From positions 1-64,000 of the forward strand of contig NZ_QGDQ01000001.1 in the NCBI RefSeq assembly GCF_003149145.1: DNA of 64,000 nt. Reading direction: 5' to 3'. This stretch comes from Quadrisphaera granulorum. GTDB taxonomy: Bacteria > Actinomycetota > Actinomycetes > Actinomycetales > Quadrisphaeraceae. Position 1 is the first letter of the stretch. Each line of letters begins with the position of its first letter. Below, piece by piece: positions 8,493 through 16,000 of this stretch. A model generated the notes under the pieces. The model saw only the letters and a program-made list of their open reading frames with translations, was not told the origin of the DNA and did no database searches. Made by a program: the position numbers and the translations under genes.

Positions 8493-10640
8493 GTGCTGGC
8501 CATGGCGGACGACGAGGGTGCGACGCGGCGCCCGGCAGCACACCGGGCACGGGCCTCCACGCGGGCACAGCTGGGCGCGGGTCTGGTCCTTGCCACGGTG
8601 GCAGCGATGTTCGTCGCACCGCACATCGCGAGCGCCGGTGAAGCGGAGCGGCAGTGGTCCCCGGCGGTGAAGGTCCTCGACGAGCCCTTCGACGCCGACG
8701 GCCGACCGAGTCGCCCTCCCGTGGGGGGTTCGTGGTCGCCCTGGGCATCCCCAGGCGTCTCGTTGACGGCCGGCGAGGGCCAGCTCCGCATCGATGGCAT
8801 GGGCGCGGCAGCGTCCTTCGCGCTGACCGCGCGGGAGGCCCAGGCCGCGGACGTGCGGGTCTCCTCGACGGTCCTGGCGGTCCCCACCGGTGGTGCCTAC
8901 TACGCAGGCGCCTCGGCGAGGGTCCAGCCCGACGGACGCCGCTATGCACTCACGGTGGTCGTGCGCCCCGACGGCGAGGTGGCGCTCGTCGCGGGCCGGG
9001 TCGGGCCGTCAGGCACCACGCCCCTGGGCCGCACCTCTACCTCCGCGCCGCTCGGCACCCCGCTGGTCATCGAGCTGCAGGCGACTGGCAGCGACCCCAC
9101 CGTGGTGAAGGCCCGCGCGTGGGCTGACGGCACCACCCCGCCCGCCTGGCAGCTCACCACGGATGACGACAGCCAGGAGGAGATCGCCGGACCGGGTGGT
9201 GTGGGCGTCAACGGCTACCTGTCCCGCTCAGCGTCCGACGTGGCACTGAGCGTCGACTCGGTGCAGGCGTGGTCCTTGGTGGAGGGCAGCGAGACCGGGG
9301 CTCCGGTCACCGCGTCGCCGACCAGCGACCCGACGACGGATCCGACCAGCGAGCCCGCGACGGACCCGACGACCGATCCGACGACGGAGCTCACGACCGC
9401 GCCGACGGGCACCACGGCCAGCGCGACCGCCGCGACCGGCGCCACGGCAGAGCCCTCGAGCACCCCGCTGCCCGGGTCCTCATCGGTGGGTTCCTCGTCG
9501 GCGGGGCCGTCCCTCTCGCCCACTGACGGGTCGACGGCGGCTGGCTTCGCGCATCCCGGCATCGTCATGAGCGCCGAGCAGCTGGTCTTCGTGCGCTCCC
9601 AGATCGCCGCGGGACGTGAGCCCTGGACCTCCGCGCTGGCCCGTGCGCGAGGCTCCTGGTATGCGAGGTCGAGCTGGACCCCCCGGCCCGTGGCGCTGGT
9701 TCAGTGCGGCTCACGCAACAACCCCGACATCGGGTGCACCGCGGAGACCGATGACGCGCAGGCGGCCTACACCAACGCCTTGCTCTTCTCCCTGACCGGC
9801 GAACGCCCCTACGCGGACAAGGCGATCGAGATCCTTGACGCCTGGTCCGCGGTGCTGCAGGGCCACAGCTTCGATACGACGCTGTACAAGAACGGGCGCC
9901 TGCAGGCTGCGTGGGCAGGGCAGACCTTCACCAAGGCCGCCGAGCTCGTCCGGTACAGCCGGGCAGGCTGGGCGCCGGAGAAGGTGGCGCGTTTCGAGGG
10001 CATGCTGCGCACCGCCTTCCTGCCGATGGTCCGGGACGGCTGGACCGGTGGAGGCGCGAACTGGCAGCTGTCCATGGCCGACGCGACGATGAACATCGGC
10101 GTGTTCCTCGACGACCGCGCCGTCTTCGACGACGGTGTGGGTGACTGGCGCGCCCAGGTGGTGTCGGCGTTCTACCTGACCTCTGACGGGCCGCAGCCGA
10201 TCCCGCCGCTGGGTACCTACGTCAAGGCCGACTACGTGCCCACCTACTGGTTCAACCCGCTGGCCTTCGTCGACGGCCAGGGCCAGGAGACGTGCCGAGA
10301 CCTCGGCCACACAGCCATGGGGCTGGGCGCGGCGCTCAACGCCGCGGAGACGGCCGCTATCCAGGGCGTCGACCTGTACGGGGAGCAGCGCCGCCGTCTC
10401 GTCGCTGCGATGGAGTACAACTCTCGCTACCTGGCGGACCCGTCCGCGCCGGGCTGGGTGTGCCCGAGACCTCCGGACGCCGGAGGGACGGCGGGGGCGC
10501 TCACCTTCGAGATCGGTCTGCGCCACTACGGGGCCCAGGAGGGGCTGGCGCTGCCCTCCACGCGGGCGTGGGTGGAGCGCAACCGGCCCACCCGGTCCGG
10601 CATCTTCATGAACTGGGAGACGCTCACGCACGGTTCGTAG
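8493..10640 (+). CDS. Secreted alginate-lyase-domain protein with N-terminal beta domain
   Basis: 715 residues if the GTG at 8493 is used; an ATG at 8502 is equally possible and neither has a clear ribosome site. The signal-peptide-like helix (LGAGLVLATVAAMFVAPHIASA) ends near residue 48. Residues ~62-262 form a beta-rich domain homologous to the C-terminus of the 13045-18747 protein. Then a Thr/Asp/Pro/Ser linker (~263-350, TDPTSEPATDP-like repeats). Residues ~352-715 match the alginate_lyase (PF05426) pattern: AAYTNALLFSLTGERPYADK, WQLSMADATMNIGVFLDD and DLGHTAMGLGAALNAAE. It probably cleaves or binds a uronic-acid polymer outside the cell. Substrate unproven; it may process the polymer made here. 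Confidence 0.85.
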   Translation: MLAMADDEGATRRPAAHRARASTRAQLGAGLVLATVAAMFVAPHIASAGEAERQWSPAVKVLDEPFDADGRPSRPPVGGSWSPWASPGVSLTAGEGQLRIDGMGAAASFALTAREAQAADVRVSSTVLAVPTGGAYYAGASARVQPDGRRYALTVVVRPDGEVALVAGRVGPSGTTPLGRTSTSAPLGTPLVIELQATGSDPTVVKARAWADGTTPPAWQLTTDDDSQEEIAGPGGVGVNGYLSRSASDVALSVDSVQAWSLVEGSETGAPVTASPTSDPTTDPTSEPATDPTTDPTTELTTAPTGTTASATAATGATAEPSSTPLPGSSSVGSSSAGPSLSPTDGSTAAGFAHPGIVMSAEQLVFVRSQIAAGREPWTSALARARGSWYARSSWTPRPVALVQCGSRNNPDIGCTAETDDAQAAYTNALLFSLTGERPYADKAIEILDAWSAVLQGHSFDTTLYKNGRLQAAWAGQTFTKAAELVRYSRAGWAPEKVARFEGMLRTAFLPMVRDGWTGGGANWQLSMADATMNIGVFLDDRAVFDDGVGDWRAQVVSAFYLTSDGPQPIPPLGTYVKADYVPTYWFNPLAFVDGQGQETCRDLGHTAMGLGAALNAAETAAIQGVDLYGEQRRRLVAAMEYNSRYLADPSAPGWVCPRPPDAGGTAGALTFEIGLRHYGAQEGLALPSTRAWVERNRPTRSGIFMNWETLTHGS

Positions 10641-10657
10641 GGCCGTCACCGCGTGAG

Positions 10658-10672
10658 GTGATCCTTCGTCCG
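10658..10672 (+). promoter_or_regulatory. Shared upstream 15-mer, copy 1
   Basis: GTGATCCTTCGTCCG lies 137 nt upstream of the GT4 gene at 10795. It matches 14 of 15 bases with 18838-18852, which lies 117 nt upstream of another GT4 gene. A direct repeat TCCGGGTG follows at about 10669 and 10690. It is a candidate binding site for a common regulator. Confidence 0.4.
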
Positions 10673-10794
10673 GGTGACCCGAAGACTCCATCCGGGTGCC
10701 TGCTCTATCCCGCGGCTCCAGGTACGCAGTTCACCGACCGTTCACTCCATTGGACATCAGGGGAGCACCACCCTGGCGCGACGGAGGAGTGATC

Positions 10795-11976
10795 ATGAGC
10801 GTCCTGGACCGGCACCTCGTTGGGGCGGCTGCGGGCACCGAGCCCCGCCTCAGCATCGCCATGGTCGGGACCCGTGGCGTGCCCGCGCACTACGGGGGCT
10901 TCGAGACCTGTGTCGAGGAGGTCGGCGCGCGGCTGGTCGAGCGCGGTCACGACGTCGTCGTGTACTGCCGCCGGGCCAGCGACGACGACGACGGCGACCG
11001 CCTCTCCGAGTACCGCGGCATGCGCCTCGTGCACCTGCCGGCCCTGCGCTCGCGCACGCTGGAGACCCTGAGCCACACCGGCGCATCGGTCGCCCACCTG
11101 GTGCGCCGCCCGACGGACGTCGCACTCGTCTTCAACGCCGCCAATGCCCCCTACCTGCCGGTCATCAAGGCCCGCGGCATCCCGGTGGCCACGCACGTGG
11201 ACGGTCTGGAGTGGAAGCGCGCCAAGTGGGGTCCCGTGGGGCAGCGCTACTACCGCCAGGCGGAGGCGCTGGCCGTGCGCTTCTCGGACGCCCTCATCGC
11301 GGACGCGGTCGGTATCCAGGACTACTACACCGAGCGGTTCGGTGTGCCGACCACGCTGATCTCCTACGGGGCTCCGCGGGTCCAGGGCGACGGCGACCCC
11401 GCCCGCCTGGCGGAGCTCGGTCTGACCCCGGGCGGCTACCACCTCGTGGTCGCGCGCTTCGAGCCGGAGAACCACGTCGACGTCATCGTCGAGGGCTACA
11501 GCGCCAGCAGTGCGAGCAAGCCGCTCGTCGTCGTCGGCTCCGCGCCCTACTCGGACGCCTACACCAGCCGGGTCCGTTCGTTGGCCGACGACCGCGTGCG
11601 GTTCCTCGGGGGCGTCTGGGACCAGGACCTGCTCGACCAGCTCTACGCCGGAGCCCACACGTATCTGCACGGCCACTCGGTGGGAGGCACCAACCCCTCG
11701 CTGCTGCGCGCCATCGGCGCCCGCGCGGCGGTCAGCGCCTTCGACGTTTCCTTCAACCGCGAGGTGCTCGAGGAGGCGGGCCGCTACTGGACCACCCCCG
11801 CTGACGTGCGCGCCGTCGTGGAGGCCTCCGAGGCCGACCCCGAGGGCACGCTGTCGCGGGCCCTCGCCTCGGGGATGCGCGCCGACCTGTACGACTGGGA
11901 CCTCGTGGCCGACGGCTACGAGTCGCTGTGCTTCCAGCTCGCGTCCCTGCGCTCGAAGGCCGGCGCCCGCGTCTGA
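10795..11976 (+). CDS. Glycosyltransferase family 4 with DUF1972 N-terminus
   Basis: 393 residues from ATG 10795, preceded by GGAGG at 10783-10787; reading-frame extension upstream is ignored. The N-terminal donor-independent half begins SIAMVGTRGVPAHYGGFETC, the DUF1972 signature. A GT-B C-terminal half follows with YHLVVARFEPENHVDVIVEG and the E-rich HGHSVGGTNPSLLRAIG region. Known DUF1972 members include beta-1,4-rhamnosyltransferases that act second in repeat-unit assembly. With dTDP-rhamnose genes nearby this would fit a transfer of rhamnose onto the lipid-linked first sugar, but specificity is inferred. A strong hairpin follows. Confidence 0.88.
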   Translation: MSVLDRHLVGAAAGTEPRLSIAMVGTRGVPAHYGGFETCVEEVGARLVERGHDVVVYCRRASDDDDGDRLSEYRGMRLVHLPALRSRTLETLSHTGASVAHLVRRPTDVALVFNAANAPYLPVIKARGIPVATHVDGLEWKRAKWGPVGQRYYRQAEALAVRFSDALIADAVGIQDYYTERFGVPTTLISYGAPRVQGDGDPARLAELGLTPGGYHLVVARFEPENHVDVIVEGYSASSASKPLVVVGSAPYSDAYTSRVRSLADDRVRFLGGVWDQDLLDQLYAGAHTYLHGHSVGGTNPSLLRAIGARAAVSAFDVSFNREVLEEAGRYWTTPADVRAVVEASEADPEGTLSRALASGMRADLYDWDLVADGYESLCFQLASLRSKAGARV

Positions 11977-11986
11977 GAGACCGGCC

Positions 11987-12048
11987 CACGCTGGGAGACC
12001 CGGATCCGCGCTGCGGATCCGGGCTTTCCGCGTGCGTCACCCAGCGTG
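11987..12048 (+). terminator. Nested double hairpin after the DUF1972 glycosyltransferase
   Basis: The inner stem is a perfect 11 bp (11999-12009 with 12013-12023, CCCGGATCCGC / GCGGATCCGGG) around a 3-nt loop, followed by CTTTCC. An outer perfect 9-bp stem, CACGCTGGG (11987) with CCCAGCGTG (12040), encloses it. It starts 11 nt after the gene and is a probable terminator. Confidence 0.8.
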
Positions 12049-12213
12049 AGCAATGTCGCGGTGTCGCGGCCGGCGTGCGCTCACACACCGTCATGTGCGG
12101 CCGGTAGGGGGTTGCGGCCTCCGCTGATCCGTGGCAAGGCGAGCCCGGCCGATGGTGGCAGGTGCTGTGCGGATCGTCCGCGCCGACGAGCCGGCGCCGG
12201 TAGCGTCCGCCGG

Positions 12214-12855
12214 GTGACGACGCCCCCTGCGCGCCCCGGCGCCCCCACCCCTGTGACGTCGCTGCGCTGGTGGGGCGTCGCCGTGGTCGCCAGCTGCCTC
12301 GCGGTGGCGACCGGCTGCACCGCCGACCCCGCCCCTGGCGGGGGAGACCCCTCGGCCACGCCGACGGGCACCGGGCGCACGTCCGCGTCAGCTCCCGCCA
12401 CGACGCCGCTGCCCACACCGACGACGCCGCCGGGGCCGCCGGCCAGCACCGCGCCCGAGGTGGGTGTGACCACGCTTCCTGCGGTGGGTGTGTCCAGTCC
12501 CGCGCCCTTCGGCGACGGCCTGGTGGCCACGGTGACGTCCGTGAAGCAGGTGCAGCTCGACGGCGAGGGCCCCGGCGAGGTCGCCGGTCCGGGTACCGCC
12601 GTCAGCCTGACCCTGAGCAATGGGACTTCCGCGCGCGTGGACCTGGGGGGCATCGTCGTCGACGCGACGTACGCTGACGGCAGTCCCGGAGATCCCAGCG
12701 CGTCGGCGCCGGCCGACGTGCCGAGCGGTGTGCTGGAGCCGGGGGCCTCGGTGAAGGGTACCTGGGTCTTCTCCCGCCCGGCGAGCGGCGCCGACCCGGT
12801 GCGGGTCAGCGTCGGCAGTCTGAGCTCGGCGGCCGTGGTGACGGTCGTTTCCTGA
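12214..12855 (+). CDS. Putative lipoprotein with DUF4352-like beta domain
   Basis: 213 residues from a GTG at 12214. A longer frame upstream gives an Arg/Cys-rich leader that does not look like a protein start. The N-terminus WWGVAVVASCLAVATGC is a lipoprotein-type signal, though the lipobox (ATGC) has Ala rather than Leu/Val at -3. A Thr/Pro/Ser spacer (~30-75) precedes a beta-sandwich-like domain (AVSLTLSNGTSARVDLGG, LEPGASVKGTWVFSRP) similar to DUF4352 antigen-type domains. The role is unknown; surface location is inferred from the signal. Confidence 0.75.
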   Translation: MTTPPARPGAPTPVTSLRWWGVAVVASCLAVATGCTADPAPGGGDPSATPTGTGRTSASAPATTPLPTPTTPPGPPASTAPEVGVTTLPAVGVSSPAPFGDGLVATVTSVKQVQLDGEGPGEVAGPGTAVSLTLSNGTSARVDLGGIVVDATYADGSPGDPSASAPADVPSGVLEPGASVKGTWVFSRPASGADPVRVSVGSLSSAAVVTVVS

Positions 12856-12872
12856 CCAGAAGGCATCAGCGC

Positions 12873-12893
12873 AGAGTGACGTCTCGTCACTCT
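12873..12893. promoter_or_regulatory. Palindrome upstream of the giant secreted protein
   Basis: AGAGTGACG-TCT-CGTCACTCT is a perfect 9-bp inverted repeat with a 3-nt centre, 17 nt after the lipoprotein stop and 152 nt before the ATG at 13045. A half-site-like CAGAGTGA recurs at 12925. Either an operator for the large secreted protein or a short terminator. Confidence 0.45.
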
Positions 12894-13044
12894 ATGTGCA
12901 CTCACCCACCCTGTCGGCCCTTACTCAGAGTGAGATCCCATCGACAGAGAGCATTACCTTCCGTGACGCTTCTGCTATGCGCGTCCGGGACAACCCGGCT
13001 GCGGTGGACCGCCGGGGGACCGGTGGCGGAAGCACGGGAGTGCT

Positions 13045-16000
13045 ATGTCTGTGAAGAGGTTGCGCCGCCGCGCGACGGTGGCCGCGAGTGCGCTGGCTGC
13101 CGCACTGGCTCTGCCTACTGGCGCCGCTCCGGCCCTGGCGGCCGACGCGGTCCCCACCGCCGCCGAGCAGCTGCCGGCCACGGTGAGCGCCGACTCGCTG
13201 CCCACGGTCCAGATCAACGGAGTGGTCTGGAACCAGCTGGTGGTCGGCAACACGGTCTACGTGGCGGGCCAGTTCACGTCGGCGCGGCCCGCGGGCTCCC
13301 CGCTGGGCAGCAACGAGACCCCCCGCTCCAACCTGCTCGCCTACGACATCACCACCGGCAACCTCATCTCGAGCTGGGCGCCCACGGTGAACGGTGTCGC
13401 CTACGGCCTCGCCGCTTCCGCCGACGGCAAGAAGATCTACGTCTCCGGCAGCTTCACACAGGCGAACGGGCAGACGCAGTACCGCGTGGCGGCGTTCGAC
13501 GCGACGTCCGGCGCACTGATCAGCGGCTTCAGGCCGGTCTTCGACGCGCGCGTGCGCACCATCGCCGTCGTCGGCAACACGCTGTACGCCGGCGGCATCT
13601 TCAGCAAGGTCGGCTCCACGCCGCGCGCGCGCCTCGCTGCCGTCAACGCCACCACCGGCGCGCTGGTCACCGGCTGGGCCCCCACGGCCGACGCCGAGGT
13701 GCTGGCCATGGTGGTCCCGTCCTCCAAGCCCGAGCTGGTCATCGCCGGGCGCTTCGGCCTGGTCAACGGTGACGCGTGGCGCGGCAGCGCTGCCCTCGAC
13801 CTCGGTAGCGGCGCCAACCTGCCGTGGGACGTGCAGAACCACGTCTACAACTACGGCGACGCGGCCGCCGTGTACAGCCTGTCCACCGACGGCACGAGCG
13901 TCTTCGGCACCGGTTACAACTACGGCAGCAACGGCAACTTCGAGAACAGCTTCTCGGCGGCCGCCGACGGCGGGACGTTCCAGTGGCTGAACCCGTGCCT
14001 CGGTGACACCTACGGCAGCTACCCGCTGGGCGGCGTCCTGTACACCGCCGGGCACGCGCACGACTGCTCCGCGATGGGCGGCCTCCCAGACCTCACCCCG
14101 CGGCAGTACCAGTGGGCACTGGCCGCGACCACGGCCGCGTCCGGCAAGCTCAACCCGCGCAATGCCTACGGCTGGGCCGAGGGCACGCCCGCCAACACCC
14201 AGCTGCACTGGACACCGAGCTTCACAGCCGGCACGTACACGGGGCAGTCGCAGTCCACCTGGAACGTGACGGGCAACGGCCAGTACCTCCTGTACGGCGG
14301 CGAGTTCCCCAGCGTCAACGGCGTGGGGCAGCAGGGCATCGCCCGCTTCGCCGTGCGCAGCGCGGCTCCGAACGTGCAGGGTCCGCAGGGCGCGGGCGAC
14401 CTCACGCCGTCGGCCACCTCGACCTACCCCGGCCAGGTGCGCGTCACGTGGCGCGCCGCGTGGGACCGTGACGACAAGACGCTCACCTACGAGCTGCTGC
14501 GCGGCCCTGCGGGCAACACCACCGTGGTGGCCACCACCACGGCGTCCTCCGAGTGGTGGGACCGGCCCCCCGTGGCCCTCGATGACCCCTCGCCGCTGGC
14601 GGGCGCCCAGCTGTACCGCGTGCGCGTCACGGATCCCTCCGGCAACACCGTCACCGGTGCCGCGAGCTCGGTGACCGCCACCACCGCGGCCAGCGCGTAC
14701 GCGCAGCTGGTCAAGACCGACGGCGCCAGCGACTACTGGCGCCTCAACGACCGCAGCGGTGTGGTGGGCACCGCCTCGATCGGAGGCCACGACCTCACCG
14801 TCGACGCCAGCGAGCAGCGGGCCCAGGCCGGCGCCACCGCCGACGGCGACACGAGCATCGGCTTCACCGGTGTGACCCAGGTCGATGCGCCCAACCGCTT
14901 CGGCCCCAGCTACAAGGCCGTCATCCCGGCGGCCACCACCTACGCCCTCGACGGGCCGCAGACCTACACCACCGAGGCCTGGATCAACACCACCACCACC
15001 AAGGGTGGCAAGATCATCGGCTTTGGTGACTCCAAGCGCGACTACAGCTCCAGCTACGACCGGCACGTCTACATGACCGACGACGGCCGCCTGGTCGCCG
15101 GGGTCTACGACGGGTCCATTCGTGCCGTCACCTCCACCAAGAGCTACAACGACGGCCAGTGGCACCACGTGGTGGCCACCCTCGGCGCGAACGGCCTGAG
15201 CCTCTACGTCGACGGCGTCAAGGTGGCTTCCAACGGCGCCGCCACGCAGGCGCAGCCGTTCCACGGCTACTGGCGCATCGGTGGCGACAACGTCTCGTTC
15301 TGGCCCAACCAGCCCACCAGCGCCGGATTCGCCGGGAGCATCGACGACGTCGCGATCTACCCGACCGCGCTGACCGGTGCGCAGATCCGGGCGCACTACG
15401 CGGCGACCGGCCGCGCGGTGCTCACCCCGGCGAAGCCGTCGGACACCTACGGCGGCGCCGTCTACGACTCCGCCCCTGACGCCTACTGGCGCCTCCAGGA
15501 GACGTCCGGCACCGCGCTGGCCGACTCCAGCCCCGAGGGCGCTGTGCCTGCCGTCGTCAACGGCAGCCCCGCTCTGGGTGACCCGGGCGTGCCCGGCATC
15601 ACCGGGAGCACCGCCGTGTCCTTCGACGGCAACCCTGACAACACCGTGGCCAGCGCGGCGGCGACCGTCGCCCCGTCCGTCTACTCCGAAGAGCTGTGGT
15701 TCAAGACCACGAGCACCCTCGGCGGCAAGCTCATCGGCTTCGGCGACGCCCAGTCCGGCAGGAGCGGCGCCTACGACCGCCACGTCTGGATGGACCGCAA
15801 CGGCACGCTGCACTTCGGCACCTGGACCGGACAGGAGAACCGGGCCGACTCCACCAAGGCCTACAACGACGGCACCTGGCACCACCTCGTCGCGACGCAG
15901 GGGGCGCAGGGCATGGCGCTCTACGTCGACGGGAAGCTGGTCGGCAGCAACGCCCAGACCGGCGCGCAGGACTACTCCGGGTACTGGCGCGTCGGCGGTG

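Noticed and set aside
9300-9540. Possible CRISPR-like or minisatellite array in the lyase-like gene
   Set aside because: The repeats are short in-frame Thr/Asp/Pro codons of a protein linker, with no spacers and no exact long unit.
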